Positions 54,428-63,972 of a DNA stretch of 64,000 bases are shown here, in pieces (position 1 is the stretch's first letter; every line of letters begins with the position of its first letter). The translations under genes and the position numbers were made by a program. Origin of the DNA: Mesorhizobium norvegicum (lineage in GTDB: Bacteria; Pseudomonadota; Alphaproteobacteria; Rhizobiales; Rhizobiaceae); NCBI RefSeq assembly GCF_004919685.1, contig NZ_SMYZ01000036.1, forward strand, positions 61,323 to 125,322. The letters run 5' to 3'. Below the pieces are notes generated by a model, which did no database searches, was not told the origin of the DNA, and saw nothing but the letters and a program-made list of their open reading frames with translations.

Positions 54428-55612
54428 TCAGGACAATGTCCGCCAAATCCGGACAAGCGGCTGAAATGATTGTCGCATTTTGAGTTCTTCGAGGAAAAGC
54501 ACGACCACCCCGGCGACCAGGCCCCAGAATGCCGCGCCGACGCCGAACAGCGTCAAACCCGAAGCGGTGACGGCAAAGGTGACGGTGGCGGCCATTCGGT
54601 GACCTTCGTCCTTCAAGGCGATCGACAAAGCGTTGGCAAGCGGCGCCATCAGCGCGAGACCCGCCACCAGCACGATCAGGCTCTGCGGCAGGACGGCGAA
54701 GATCGCCACCAGCGAAGCGCCGAAAATGGCAAAGACGAGATAGGCGAGCGCATAGAACGGGCCGGTCTTCCAGCGTTCGGCGGGGTCCGGATGGACGTCA
54801 GGCCCGGTGCAGATCGCAGCCGAAATCGCCGCCAGATTGGTGGTCGAGCCGCCAAACGGCGCCGACAGCAGCGAAAACAGGCCAGTGACGCCGATCAGCG
54901 GGCCCGGCTCCGGGTGATAGCCGGCGGCGCGCAGCACGGCCAGGCCGGAGAGATTCTGCGAAGCCATGGTGACGAGATAGAGCGGCAGCGCCAGGCCGAT
55001 GATCGCGGCAGCGCTGAAATGCGGCGCGATCAGTGTCAGCGTCGACAGTTCCGGTGTCGGCAGGCCGCCGACGCGGCCGGTGAGAAATGCCGCAAGGCCG
55101 CCGCCGATCAGCACCACCAGCACCGACACCGCCGGATTGAACAGCCTGATGACGAAAAAGGCGGCGATCAGCGGCAGGATCAGCCAGGGATCGGCGGGGA
55201 TGGTCTTGACCGCGTTGATGGCGAAACTGACGAGGATGCCGGCCAGCATGCCCGATGCGACCGACGCCGGTATCCTGGCGATCAGCCGCGTCAGGGGTCC
55301 GAACAGGCCGGTGGCGATCAACAAGATGCCGGTGACAATGAAGGCGCCGACCGCCTCGTTTATCGAAAAGCCGCTCGAGGCCGCGATCAGCGCCAGGCCC
55401 GGCGTTGACCATGCGGTGATGACAGGCATCTTCGTGCGCCACGACAGCCACAGGCACTCGATCGCCATGGCCAGGCAGAGGGCGGTAACGCCGCTCGCCG
55501 TCTCGATCTGCGTCGCGTCGACTGCCTTGGCGGCTGCGATGACGATGGCCAGCGTGCCGCCAAAGCCGACGATGGCCGCGACGAACGCGTGTATCGGAAT
55601 GGAAAGGCGCAT
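54428..55612 (-). CDS. benE: BenE-family benzoate/anion membrane transporter
   Basis: 394 residues with about 11–12 transmembrane helices of the BenE/nucleobase-cation fold: AWSTPGLALIAASSGFSINEAVGAFIV near 67–93 (in parts) and SAPFGGSTTNLAAISAAICTGPD near 262–284 are characteristic. The substrate may be benzoate or another aromatic acid; no benzoate-degradation genes are nearby. ATG 55612 overlaps the stop of the hydrolase gene by one base, so the two form an operon. Its 3' end is duplicated at 52542–52661. Confidence 0.87.
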   Translation of the reverse strand: MRLSIPIHAFVAAIVGFGGTLAIVIAAAKAVDATQIETASGVTALCLAMAIECLWLSWRTKMPVITAWSTPGLALIAASSGFSINEAVGAFIVTGILLIATGLFGPLTRLIARIPASVASGMLAGILVSFAINAVKTIPADPWLILPLIAAFFVIRLFNPAVSVLVVLIGGGLAAFLTGRVGGLPTPELSTLTLIAPHFSAAAIIGLALPLYLVTMASQNLSGLAVLRAAGYHPEPGPLIGVTGLFSLLSAPFGGSTTNLAAISAAICTGPDVHPDPAERWKTGPFYALAYLVFAIFGASLVAIFAVLPQSLIVLVAGLALMAPLANALSIALKDEGHRMAATVTFAVTASGLTLFGVGAAFWGLVAGVVVLFLEELKMRQSFQPLVRIWRTLS

Positions 55613-56382
55613 CAGTTTCCCCTCTGCGCCATCGCGTCGACGGCCCGCATCAGCATGTCGAGATCCTGCGGCCGCGACAGGCGGTGGTCGCCGTCGGGGA
55701 TCAGCGACAAGGTCACGTCGTCGGCCGGCAGCAGGCTGACCAGCTTCAGCGCATGGCTTGCCGGCACGTCCGCATCGGCCAGGCCCTGCAGGATGTGCAC
55801 TGGGCAATGGGTGTCGAGAGGGCCTGTCATTATCAGGTTGTCGCGTCCGTCCTCGATCAGCGAGCGCGTGTAGATGTAAGGCTCGGCGGAATAATCTGAC
55901 GGCTCTTCGAAGAAGCCTTTCTCCGTCAGGTCGCGCTTCTGCGCCTGCGTCAGCACCGGTTCGACCAGTTCGGCGGTAAAATCCGGCGCCGGCGCCAGCA
56001 GCACCAGGCCGGCGACGTTGCTATCGCCTGCCTTGCGCAGCTCTTGCACCATGCGCAGCGCGATCCAGGCGCCCATCGAGGAGCCGACCAGGATCTGCTT
56101 GCCCTTGGTGAAATGCCGGAACACGGCAAGGCTCTGCGCAAGCCATGTCGAAATCGTGCCGTCGGCAAAGGCGCCACCGGATTCGCCATGGCCGGAATAA
56201 TCGTGGCGCAGGAAGGCGCGGCCTTCTCTTGCCGCCCAGTCCGACAGCGTCTCGGCCTTCGTGCCCAGCATGTCCGACTTGTAGCCGCCGAGCCAGACGA
56301 TGCCGGGCACAGAGCCAGCCGTATGGCGCACCGCGATGCGCGATCCATCGACATCGATAAAGACGGGGGGCGTGACAGTCAT
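55612..56382 (-). CDS. Alpha/beta hydrolase (ABHD10-like thioesterase/esterase)
   Basis: 256 residues, alpha/beta-hydrolase fold: RHDYSGHGESGG near 59–70, nucleophile Ser in ILVGSSMGAWIAL near 97–109, the acid in LADADVPASH near 204–213, and His in DGDHRLSRP near 230–238. Resembles the mitochondrial ABHD10 thioesterase subfamily. Overlaps the start of benE. Substrate unknown. Confidence 0.85.
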   Translation of the reverse strand: MTVTPPVFIDVDGSRIAVRHTAGSVPGIVWLGGYKSDMLGTKAETLSDWAAREGRAFLRHDYSGHGESGGAFADGTISTWLAQSLAVFRHFTKGKQILVGSSMGAWIALRMVQELRKAGDSNVAGLVLLAPAPDFTAELVEPVLTQAQKRDLTEKGFFEEPSDYSAEPYIYTRSLIEDGRDNLIMTGPLDTHCPVHILQGLADADVPASHALKLVSLLPADDVTLSLIPDGDHRLSRPQDLDMLMRAVDAMAQRGN

Positions 56383-56589
56383 GACTTTTTCCTCAACGTC
56401 GGTCTTGTGGCACAGCCGGCGGCGAGGCGGAAAGTGCTCGCGATGTTTCTTTGTTTGGTGCAGGGCAGCGATCAGGGTGATTTTCTGTCAATGCTGTGCT
56501 ATTGACTCCGCCCGCGCGCTCACCACATTGGCGCGTCCACGCATCAACACTGACAAACCCTGAACGAAACGGCCAAGGAGACCACGACC

Positions 56590-57126
56590 ATTCGCAGACC
56601 TTTCAAAGCAGCGGCGCCGACCAAGGATGGCCCGCGCTCCAACCGTGACATCCGGGTTCCCCGGGTCCAGCTTATCGACGCCGAAGGCCAGAACCGCGGC
56701 GATGTTTCCATCAACGACGCATTGCTGCTCGCCGAAGAGGCTGGGCTCGATCTCGTCGAGATATCGCCCAACGCGGTGCCCCCCGTCGTCAAGATCCTCG
56801 ATCTCGGCAAGTTGAAATACGCCAACCAGAAGAAGGCGGCCGAGGCGCGCAAGAACCAGAAGGTCATCGAGATCAAGGAGATCAAGATGCGCCCGAACAT
56901 CGACAGCCATGACTACGAGACCAAGATGAAGGCGGTTCGCCGCTTCTTCGAGGAAGGCGACAAGGTCAAGCTGACGCTGCGGTTCCGTGGCCGCGAAATG
57001 GCGCATATGGAACTCGGCATGCAGCTTCTGAACAAGGTCCGCGAGGAAGTAGCGACCATCGCCAAGGTCGAGGCGGAACCGAAGCTCGAAGGCCGCCAGA
57101 TGATGATGGTGCTGTCGCCGCGCTAA
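56590..57126 (+). CDS. infC: Translation initiation factor IF-3
   Basis: 178 residues: N-domain [20 protein letters not shown] near 18–37, linker, and C-domain [19 protein letters not shown] near 97–115 ending in MMMVLSPR. No ATG or GTG fits the N-terminus. The frame starts at ATT (56590–56592) with AAGGAG nine bases upstream, the same rare AUU start that lets IF-3 repress its own translation in E. coli. A start at ATG 56722 would delete the N-domain. Followed by a terminator hairpin. Confidence 0.93.
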   Translation: MRRPFKAAAPTKDGPRSNRDIRVPRVQLIDAEGQNRGDVSINDALLLAEEAGLDLVEISPNAVPPVVKILDLGKLKYANQKKAAEARKNQKVIEIKEIKMRPNIDSHDYETKMKAVRRFFEEGDKVKLTLRFRGREMAHMELGMQLLNKVREEVATIAKVEAEPKLEGRQMMMVLSPR

Positions 57127-57209
57127 GATGTGCCGAATATCAACACATCTGAGATCACGATGACGTCAGGCTGGTCATCGGGCTCTAAATCCGCCTGAAT
57201 TGTGTTACA

Positions 57210-57246
57210 GGGCGTCCCGGCGATCGGCGGGACGCCTGTTTTCTTG
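57210..57246 (+). terminator. Probable terminator/hairpin after infC
   Basis: Eight-bp stem GGCGTCCC (57211–57218)/GGGACGCC (57229–57236) followed by TGTTTTCTT, about 85 bases after the infC stop. Confidence 0.75.
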
Positions 57247-57294
57247 GCCGAGGCTGCGATCGCTGGCCAAGTTCCTCGACGATCGGATTCCACC

Positions 57295-57921
57295 TTGGAC
57301 AAAGAACTTAAATACGGGCTGGGTAACTACCAGCATACGCGCAGGATGGTGCTTACCGGGCTCGTGGCCGTGCTGTTCGCAGCGCTGCTGTTCGGCCAAT
57401 CGACGTTTCCGCCCGACACACCGGTGCATGAGTCGATCGAAATGTTCGGCGTGCTGCTGATTTTCCTCGGCATCGTCGGGCGCCTTTGGGCAACGCTCTA
57501 CATAGGCGGGCGCAAGGCTTCCGAGGTGGTGACCGGCGGACCATACTCGATCACCCGCAACCCGCTCTATGTGTTCTCGACCGTGGCCGCGGCCGGCGTC
57601 GGAGCGCAGATCGGCTCGTTCTCCGGCATCATTCTTTTCGGGCTTTTGTGCGCGGGCGCCTTCCACATCGTCATCCTGCGCGAGGAGAAATTCCTCAAGG
57701 AAGCGCTCGGCGCCACGTACCAGGCCTATCTGGAGCGGGTGCCGCGCTTCTTCCCGAAATTGTCGCTCTACCAGGAGGGCGATACGGGCAGCTTCAAGCC
57801 GCGCCTGCTGTTGGCCACGCTGCTCGACGGCCTGGTGTTCCTGGTCGCGCTGCCGGCCTTCGAATTGATCGACGGCGCCCAGCAGTCGGGCATGTTGCCG
57901 GTGCTGTTCCGGCTGCCTTAG
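57295..57921 (+). CDS. Isoprenylcysteine carboxyl methyltransferase (ICMT)-family membrane protein
   Basis: 208 residues: hydrophobic helices at 18–35 and 47–62, then VTGGPYSITRNPLYVFSTVA near 80–99, the SAM-binding signature of ICMT/PEMT-like enzymes, then REEKFLKEALGATYQAYLERVPRF near 137–160. A membrane methyltransferase with unknown substrate. Start TTG 57295 is a guess; frames further upstream run through the infC terminator. Its C-terminus adds an extra hydrophobic segment. Confidence 0.72.
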   Translation: MDKELKYGLGNYQHTRRMVLTGLVAVLFAALLFGQSTFPPDTPVHESIEMFGVLLIFLGIVGRLWATLYIGGRKASEVVTGGPYSITRNPLYVFSTVAAAGVGAQIGSFSGIILFGLLCAGAFHIVILREEKFLKEALGATYQAYLERVPRFFPKLSLYQEGDTGSFKPRLLLATLLDGLVFLVALPAFELIDGAQQSGMLPVLFRLP

Positions 57922-58040
57922 GGTTTACCGATATTCAGGTGAGGCTGCCTGCGAACGGCTGAAACCCGCGCTTCCGGTGCTCGCGCACTGCAGGTGTTGC
58001 GCGCGGGCCGTCTTTGACGTATAGGACCGCCGTTCAAGAA

Positions 58041-58102
58041 AACCGCCCGGCAGGGCATGCCGTGGCGGTTTCATTTGCTTTTCGGGCTTTGGTCGGCCCG
58101 AA
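58041..58102 (+). promoter_or_regulatory. Structured leader of rpmI–rplT (two hairpins)
   Basis: Hairpin 1: AACCGCC-CGGCA (58041–58052) pairs with TGCCG-t-GGCGGTT (58058–58070), 12 bp with one bulge, then TTCATTTGCTTTT, terminator-like. Hairpin 2: TTCGGGC (58081–58087)/GCCCGAA (58096–58102). They lie 46–107 bases before rpmI. Ribosomal-protein operons with L20 often use leader structures for autorepression; this could be an attenuator. Confidence 0.5.
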
Positions 58103-58147
58103 GCGAACAAGAAGCGCGATAGTGCGCCAACAATACGGAGTAGCAAA

Positions 58148-58351
58148 ATGCCCAAGATGAAGACCAAGTCCGCTGCCAAAAAGCGGTTCAAGATCACAGG
58201 TACGGGTAAAGTCCTGTCGGCTGCGGCCGGCAAGCGTCACGGCATGATCAAGCGTTCCAACAAGTTCATTCGAAATGCCCGCGGCACGATGGTTCTGGCT
58301 GAACCGGATGGCAAGAAGGTCATCAAGAATTTTCTTCCGAACGGCCTCTAA
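58148..58351 (+). CDS. rpmI: Large ribosomal subunit protein L35
   Basis: 67 residues, very basic: [20 protein letters not shown] then [19 protein letters not shown], the classical L35 pattern. ACGGAG precedes the ATG. Paired with rplT 37 bases downstream. Confidence 0.98.
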   Translation: MPKMKTKSAAKKRFKITGTGKVLSAAAGKRHGMIKRSNKFIRNARGTMVLAEPDGKKVIKNFLPNGL

Positions 58352-58388
58352 GGCATTCGGTCCGGACACGTTTTAAGGAGATCATGAC

Positions 58389-58790
58389 ATGGCACGCGTA
58401 AAGAGAGGCGTCACCTCGCACGCCAAGCACAAGAAGGTCCTGAAAGCCGCGAAAGGCTTCTACGGCCGCCGCAAGAACACCATCCGCATCGCCAAGCAGG
58501 CGGTGGAAAAGTCGATGCAGTACGCGTATCGCGACCGCAAGAACCGCAAGCGCTCGTTCCGCGCTTTGTGGATCCAGCGCATCAACGCCGCGACGCACGA
58601 GCATGGCCTGACCTATGGCCGCTTCATCGACGGCCTCAACAAGTCGGGCATCGAGATCGACCGCAAGATCCTGTCGGACATGGCCATCCACGAGCCGCAG
58701 GCTTTCGCAGCCCTGGTCGCCAAGGCCAAGGTGGCGCTCGAATATCTGAAGAACACCACGCCGAACGCTTTTGAAAGCGCTGTCGCCTAA
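58389..58790 (+). CDS. rplT: Large ribosomal subunit protein L20
   Basis: 133 residues, starting [20 protein letters not shown] with [18 protein letters not shown] and [21 protein letters not shown], as in all L20. Required for 50S assembly. In bacteria L20 often represses its own operon; leader hairpins at 58041–58102 may be involved. A strong terminator follows. Confidence 0.98.
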   Translation: MARVKRGVTSHAKHKKVLKAAKGFYGRRKNTIRIAKQAVEKSMQYAYRDRKNRKRSFRALWIQRINAATHEHGLTYGRFIDGLNKSGIEIDRKILSDMAIHEPQAFAALVAKAKVALEYLKNTTPNAFESAVA

Positions 58791-58829
58791 GACCAGCGCT
58801 TCCCAAGCATTCGCAATTCTGATTTGGGG

Positions 58830-58863
58830 AACCCGCGCTGGCACGGCTGGCGCGGGTTTTTCT
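58830..58863 (+). terminator. Rho-independent terminator after rplT
   Basis: Nine-bp stem AACCCGCGC (58830–58838)/GCGCGGGTT (58850–58858) followed by TTTCTT, 39 bases after the rplT stop. Confidence 0.9.
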
Positions 58864-58932
58864 TATGCCTGATGTAACCAAAATGGTGACACGCCCGGTG
58901 ATGGTGGGTCGCCCGATCGAGAGAGCTTCGCC

Positions 58933-60030
58933 GTGAACGCCACTGCTGGAAATCTTGAAGCCCTGGAAGATTCACTTCTGGCCGACATCGCGTCGGCCGC
59001 CGATGAGCCGGCCATCGAGGCCGTGCGCATCGCTGCTTTCGGCAAGAAGGGCACCGTGTCCGAGATGCTGAAGACACTCGGCGCGATGAGTGCCGAGGAG
59101 CGCCAGGTCAAGGGTCCTGTTATCAACGGCCTCAAGAACCGCGTCACCGATGCGCTGACGGCCCGCAAGGCCGAACTCAGGGATGTGGCGATCACCGCGC
59201 GCCTGGCCGCCGAAAAGGTCGACGTGACGCTGCCGGTGCGGCAGTCGCCGGCCGAGCGCGGCCGCATCCACCCGATCAGCCAGGTCATCGACGAGATCGC
59301 GGCGATCTTCGGCGATCTCGGCTTCTCCATCGCCGAAGGGCCGGATATCGAGACCGATTACTACAATTTCACCGCGCTGAATTTCCCCGAAGGCCATCCG
59401 GCGCGCGAGATGCACGACACCTTCTTCTTCCCGCCGGACGAGAAGGGCGAGCGCAAGCTTTTGCGCACCCACACCTCGCCGGTGCAGATCCGCACCATGG
59501 AGACGAAGAAGCCGCCGATCCGCATCGTCATTCCTGGAAAAACCTACCGGCAGGATTCGGACGCCACCCACTCGCCGATGTTCCATCAGGTCGAGGGGCT
59601 GGTGATCGACAAGACCGCGAATGTCGCCAACATGAAGTGGGTGCTGGAGGAGTTCTGCAAGGCCTTCTTCGAGGTGCCGCAGGTGAAAATGCGCTTCCGG
59701 CCGTCCTTCTTCCCGTTCACCGAACCGAGCCTCGAGGTCGACATCCAGTGCGACCGCTCCAGGCCGGGCGAAGTGCGTTTCGGCGAAGGCTCCGACTGGA
59801 TGGAGATCCTCGGCTGCGGCATGGTGCACCCCAATGTGCTGCGCCATGGTGGGCTCGATCCGGACGAATATCAGGGTTTTGCCTGGGGCATGGGAATCGA
59901 CCGCATCGCCATGCTGAAATACGGCATGCCGGACCTGCGCGCCTTCTTCGACGCCGATGTCCGCTGGCTGTCGCATTACGGCTTCAGGCCGCTCGACATG
60001 CCGACCTTGTTCGGGGGCCTAAGCGCATGA
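58933..60030 (+). CDS. pheS: Phenylalanine–tRNA ligase alpha subunit
   Basis: Catalytic subunit of class II PheRS, 365 residues. N-terminal coiled coil, [16 protein letters not shown] (class II motif 1) near 115–130, [15 protein letters not shown] near 154–168, motif 2 [12 protein letters not shown] near 183–194, and motif 3 [13 protein letters not shown] near 326–338. Starts with GTG 58933. Confidence 0.98.
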   Translation: MNATAGNLEALEDSLLADIASAADEPAIEAVRIAAFGKKGTVSEMLKTLGAMSAEERQVKGPVINGLKNRVTDALTARKAELRDVAITARLAAEKVDVTLPVRQSPAERGRIHPISQVIDEIAAIFGDLGFSIAEGPDIETDYYNFTALNFPEGHPAREMHDTFFFPPDEKGERKLLRTHTSPVQIRTMETKKPPIRIVIPGKTYRQDSDATHSPMFHQVEGLVIDKTANVANMKWVLEEFCKAFFEVPQVKMRFRPSFFPFTEPSLEVDIQCDRSRPGEVRFGEGSDWMEILGCGMVHPNVLRHGGLDPDEYQGFAWGMGIDRIAMLKYGMPDLRAFFDADVRWLSHYGFRPLDMPTLFGGLSA

Positions 60031-60446
60031 CAGCGCCGCACACCGGCGGCTGCCGCTGCGGCGCCGTGCGGTTCGAGGCCTCGGCCGAACCGCACCATGT
60101 CAGCTATTGCCATTGCGGCGATTGCCGGCGGGCCAGCGGCGCGCCGGTATCGGCCTTTGTCGGCTTCCTGGTCGATCAGGTCGCGTTCACCGGCAAGGCG
60201 CTGAAGATGTACGAGAACGGGCCGGTGACGCGCTCGTTCTGCGGCGTCTGCGGCTCGCCCATCGCCTATGTCGACGAGCGGCTGGAGGACGACATCTACT
60301 TCATGCTCGGCGCCATGGACGTGCCTGCCGATTTTGAGCCGACTCAGCATGCCTATGTCAGCGAGCAGCTTGCCTTCGTGCATATCTCCGACGATTTGCC
60401 GAGACATCTGAAAACCAGCGTGCCCAGACCAAGGGAAGGGTTATGA
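60027..60446 (+). CDS. GFA/CENP-V-family zinc protein
   Basis: 139 residues with the zinc-binding pattern of the glutathione-dependent formaldehyde-activating (GFA) family: [11 protein letters not shown] near 7–17, [18 protein letters not shown] near 30–47, [10 protein letters not shown] near 71–80. Named for the GFA enzyme, but most members are uncharacterised. The ATG overlaps the pheS stop (ATGA). It belongs to the pheS–pheT transcript; its role there is unclear. Confidence 0.87.
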   Translation: MTAPHTGGCRCGAVRFEASAEPHHVSYCHCGDCRRASGAPVSAFVGFLVDQVAFTGKALKMYENGPVTRSFCGVCGSPIAYVDERLEDDIYFMLGAMDVPADFEPTQHAYVSEQLAFVHISDDLPRHLKTSVPRPREGL

Positions 60447-60871
60447 CGTTAAACGCCGACTTGCTCCCCCTTCTCGCAACGGCGCTTTCAATTGCTGGCG
60501 CTGCTGGCACGTATGCCTATCAAAAGTACATCGATAGGCGCACCGCGTTGGTTGAGATCAGGCGGTCAGCCTACTGCAACTATCTAAACGCGTTCATGGC
60601 AATGTCAGATAGTCCAGAACGTGTAGAGGAAGTGCGTCGTAGCTATTATCAGAGCGAAGTCGAGCTCCTCGTGGTCGGCTCAGATCCGGTCATACAGCGA
60701 GTGGGCGCTCTTTCACGCTTCTACGCCGAAACGAACCATGATCGTCACAATCGAGATGTGAACGAAGTTCGACGGCTCGTCGCAGAGGTTTGTCGCTCTA
60801 TGCGAGCTGATTGTTTTGAGAAATCCGACCTGACCACAGACGAAGTTCAAGCGCTCGTTCCAATAGTGTAG
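60443..60871 (+). CDS. Orphan membrane-anchored protein, A/T-richer than its neighbours
   Basis: 142 residues. An N-terminal hydrophobic helix ([20 protein letters not shown], residues 7–26) is followed by a charged helical cytoplasmic part ([39 protein letters not shown]). No family recognised; the single anchor plus helical domain resembles small proteins of accessory islands. Codons are unlike its neighbours (CTA, ATA, many A/T third positions). It overlaps the GFA stop by 4 bases and precedes pheT by 14 bases, so it sits inside the phenylalanyl-tRNA synthetase operon. Confidence 0.7.
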   Translation: MTLNADLLPLLATALSIAGAAGTYAYQKYIDRRTALVEIRRSAYCNYLNAFMAMSDSPERVEEVRRSYYQSEVELLVVGSDPVIQRVGALSRFYAETNHDRHNRDVNEVRRLVAEVCRSMRADCFEKSDLTTDEVQALVPIV

Positions 60872-60885
60872 CCAAAGAGAAAAAA

Positions 60886-63294
60886 ATGAAATTCACCCTT
60901 TCCTGGCTCAAGGACCACCTCGAGACCGACGCCACGCTCGACGAGATCGTCGAGCGGCTGACCTCGATCGGCCTCGAAGTCGAGCATGTCGACGACAAGT
61001 CGAGCCTGAAGCCCTTCGTCATCGCCAGGGTGCTGACGGCGGTTCAGCACCCCGATGCCGACCGGCTGCGCGTGCTGACCGTCGACACCGGCGACGGCAA
61101 GCCACCCGTGCAGGTCGTCTGCGGCGCGCCCAACGCCCGCGCGGGACTGATCGGCGCCTTCGCCGCGCCCGGCACCTATGTGCCCGGCATCGACGTGACG
61201 CTGACGGTCGGCAAGATCAGGGGCGTCGAAAGCCACGGCATGATGTGCTCCGAGCGCGAGCTGGAGCTGTCCGACGAACACAACGGCATCATCGACCTGC
61301 CTGAAGACGCGCCTGTCGGCACGAGCTTCGCTGCCTACGCGCACATCGACGATCCGCTGATCGAGATCAATCTGACGCCGAACCGGCCGGACGCCACCAG
61401 CGTCTACGGCATCGCCAGGGATCTGGCGGCGAGCGGGCTTGGCCGCCTCGTCGGCGGCGCCATCATGCCGCATGTCGGCAGCGGCATGTGCCCGGTCAAG
61501 GTGACGATCGAGGCGCCGGAGCTCTGCCCCGGCTTTGCGCTCAGGCTGGTCAAGGGCGTCAAGAACGGCCCGTCGCCGAAATGGCTGCAGCAGCGGCTGA
61601 TCGCCATTGGTCTGAGACCCATCAGCGCGCTGGTCGACATCACCAATTACGTCACCTTCGACCGCGGCCGTCCACTGCATGTGTTCGACGCCAAGAAGGT
61701 CGCCGGCAATCTCGTCGTGCGGCGTGCGCGCGATGGCGAAAAGGTACAGGCGCTCGATGGCCGCGAATACACGCTGACGCCGGAAATGTGCGTCATAGCG
61801 GACGACAACGGCGTCGAATCGATCGCCGGCATCATGGGCGGCGAGCATTCGGGCTGCGACGAGAATACGACCGATGTGCTGATCGAATCCGCCCTTTGGG
61901 ACCCGATCACCACGGCCCGCACCGGTCGCACGCTCGGCATCATCACCGATGCGCGCTACCGCTTCGAACGTGGCGTCGACCCCGAATTCATGGTGCCCGG
62001 CGTCGAACTGGCGACCAGACTGGTGCTCGATTTCTGCGGCGGCATGCCGACGGAGATCGAAGTCGCCGGCTACACCGAACACAAGCCGAAGATCGTTTCC
62101 TTCCCGCTTTCGGAAGTGAAGCGGCTGACTGGCATCGAGGTTCCCAGGGCGGAAAGCCTCGACATCCTGTCGCGCCTCGGCTTCAAGCCTGAGGGCTCGG
62201 GCGATGTCGTCAACGTCGCCGTGCCGTCATGGCGCCCCGATGTCGACGGCAAGGCCGACCTGGTCGAGGAGGTCATGCGCATCCACGGCGTCGACAACAT
62301 CGCACCGCAGCCGCTCGGTGCGCATGACGCGGTCAACGCAAAGATCCTCACCACGCTGCAGGTCCGTACCCGCACCGCCAAGCGCGCGCTTGCCGTGCGC
62401 GGCATGATGGAGGCCGTCACCTGGTCGTTCATTCCGGCCAAACACGCCGAACTGTTCGGCGGCGGCCAGACCGCGCTGAAGCTTGCCAACCCGATCGCCG
62501 CCGACATGTCCGACATGCGGCCCTCGCTGCTGCCGGGGCTGATCGCCGCTGCCCAGCGCAATGCCGACAAGGGCATTGGCGACGTGGCGCTGTTCGAAGT
62601 GTCGGGCACTTATGAAGGCGACGGCGCCGACCAGCAGCGGCGCGTGGCCGCCGGCGTGCGCCGCGGTACCGCAAAGCTCGACGGCTCCGGCCGCAACTGG
62701 GCCGGCAATTCAGGCCCGGTCGGCGTGTTCGACGCCAAAGCCGACGCCATCGCTGCACTGGAAGCCTGCGGTGCACCGGTCGAGCGGCTGCAGATCGAGG
62801 CGGGTGGTCCGGCCTGGTATCATCCCGGCCGTTCGGGCACCATCAAGCTCGGCCCGAAAACCGTGCTCGGCACCTTCGGCGAATTCCACCCGAAGACGCT
62901 GGAAGGGCTCGACGTTTCCGGCCCGCTCTGCGGCTTCGAAGTCTTCGTCGATGCCGTGCCCGAGCCGAAAGCCAAGCCGACGAAAACCAAGCCCAAGCTG
63001 GAGCTGTCGGCCTTCCAGGCGGTGAAGCGCGACTTCGCCTTCGTCGTCGACAAGGCGGTCGAGGCCGGCACGCTGGTTCGCGCCGCACTCGCCGCCGACA
63101 AAAAGCTGATCACAGGCGTTTCGGTGTTCGACATCTTCGAAGGCGCGTCGCTCGGCGAGGGCAAGAAATCGATCGCTATCGAAGTGTCGATCCAGCCGGT
63201 CGAAAAGACGCTGACCGACGAGGATTTCGAGGCGCTGGCCAAGCGCATCGTCGAAAATGTCGGCAAGCAGACCGGCGGCGTTCTGAGGACGTAG
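60886..63294 (+). CDS. pheT: Phenylalanine–tRNA ligase beta subunit
   Basis: 802 residues: N-terminal tRNA-binding/OB domain ([15 protein letters not shown] near 47–61), B3/B4 editing domain ([17 protein letters not shown] near 255–271), B5, and a C-terminal FDX-type anticodon-binding domain ([15 protein letters not shown] near 710). Forms the alpha2-beta2 PheRS with PheS encoded 0.9 kb upstream. Confidence 0.98.
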   Translation: MKFTLSWLKDHLETDATLDEIVERLTSIGLEVEHVDDKSSLKPFVIARVLTAVQHPDADRLRVLTVDTGDGKPPVQVVCGAPNARAGLIGAFAAPGTYVPGIDVTLTVGKIRGVESHGMMCSERELELSDEHNGIIDLPEDAPVGTSFAAYAHIDDPLIEINLTPNRPDATSVYGIARDLAASGLGRLVGGAIMPHVGSGMCPVKVTIEAPELCPGFALRLVKGVKNGPSPKWLQQRLIAIGLRPISALVDITNYVTFDRGRPLHVFDAKKVAGNLVVRRARDGEKVQALDGREYTLTPEMCVIADDNGVESIAGIMGGEHSGCDENTTDVLIESALWDPITTARTGRTLGIITDARYRFERGVDPEFMVPGVELATRLVLDFCGGMPTEIEVAGYTEHKPKIVSFPLSEVKRLTGIEVPRAESLDILSRLGFKPEGSGDVVNVAVPSWRPDVDGKADLVEEVMRIHGVDNIAPQPLGAHDAVNAKILTTLQVRTRTAKRALAVRGMMEAVTWSFIPAKHAELFGGGQTALKLANPIAADMSDMRPSLLPGLIAAAQRNADKGIGDVALFEVSGTYEGDGADQQRRVAAGVRRGTAKLDGSGRNWAGNSGPVGVFDAKADAIAALEACGAPVERLQIEAGGPAWYHPGRSGTIKLGPKTVLGTFGEFHPKTLEGLDVSGPLCGFEVFVDAVPEPKAKPTKTKPKLELSAFQAVKRDFAFVVDKAVEAGTLVRAALAADKKLITGVSVFDIFEGASLGEGKKSIAIEVSIQPVEKTLTDEDFEALAKRIVENVGKQTGGVLRT

Positions 63295-63369
63295 AGCGGC
63301 CAACGCCGCTCTACGCATTTGCCTTTTTTGAGGATTGCCCGGAAGTAGCGAATCGCCCTCCAAAGGGTG

Positions 63370-63972
63370 ATGGATCATCTGCGCTATTCCGGGCTCCCGT
63401 TCGAAGCACAACGCGAAGCGTTCCTCGCCATCGTGTTGGCGGATCCGCTGGTCCGCGATGCGCTGGAGCGGGCACGCGCGCTGGCGCTGCCGGACTGGCT
63501 GGTGGTGTCCGGCGCGCTCTACAACAGCGTTTGGAACCACCTGACCGGTAAGCCATCGGGCTACGGCATCAAGGATGTTGATCTCTTCTACTTCGATGAC
63601 AGCGACCTGTCCTACGAGGCCGAGGACGCCGTGATCCGGCGGGCGGCGAAGCATTTTGAGGGGTTGGCGCTGCCGGTCGAGGTGCGCAACCAGGCGCGGG
63701 TGCATCTGTGGTATCCGCAGAAGTTCGGCCGACCCTGCCCACGCTATTCGAGCGCCAGCGAACCGCTCAGCTATTTTGCTTCGAAGACCCACGCGGTCGG
63801 TGTGCGATACGATGCGGACGGGCAGCTGGAGCTGGTGGCGCCGTTCGGGCTCGACGATATCTTCTCGTTTCGCATCACGCCCAACCGGGTGACGGACAAC
63901 CAACGGACGCACGAGGCGAAGGGGGCGCGGGCACGGGAGGCATGGCCGGAGATTTGCGTGGTGCCTTGGTAG
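63370..63972 (+). CDS. Nucleotidyltransferase-like protein (DUF925)
   Basis: 200 residues with the degenerate nucleotidyltransferase motif YGIKDVDLFYFDDSDLSYEAE near 74–94 (in parts) and NQARVHLWYPQKFG near 117–130; this matches the DUF925 family. A metal-binding Asp pair is retained (DVD). Function unknown. ATG 63370 with AAAGGG upstream. It follows pheT by 75 bases and may be independent. Confidence 0.82.
   Translation: MDHLRYSGLPFEAQREAFLAIVLADPLVRDALERARALALPDWLVVSGALYNSVWNHLTGKPSGYGIKDVDLFYFDDSDLSYEAEDAVIRRAAKHFEGLALPVEVRNQARVHLWYPQKFGRPCPRYSSASEPLSYFASKTHAVGVRYDADGQLELVAPFGLDDIFSFRITPNRVTDNQRTHEAKGARAREAWPEICVVPW

Noticed and set aside
52542..54507. Transposon target-site duplication around acdRS
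   Set aside because: The repeats are 117–120 bp and diverged by more than a tenth, and no transposase or terminal inverted repeats are present.
56722..57126. Short infC starting at ATG 56722
   Set aside because: It would remove the conserved N-domain that lies in frame upstream; the ATT start with AAGGAG explains the gene.
57202..57294. Upstream start for the ICMT-family protein
   Set aside because: That segment is the terminator hairpin following infC.
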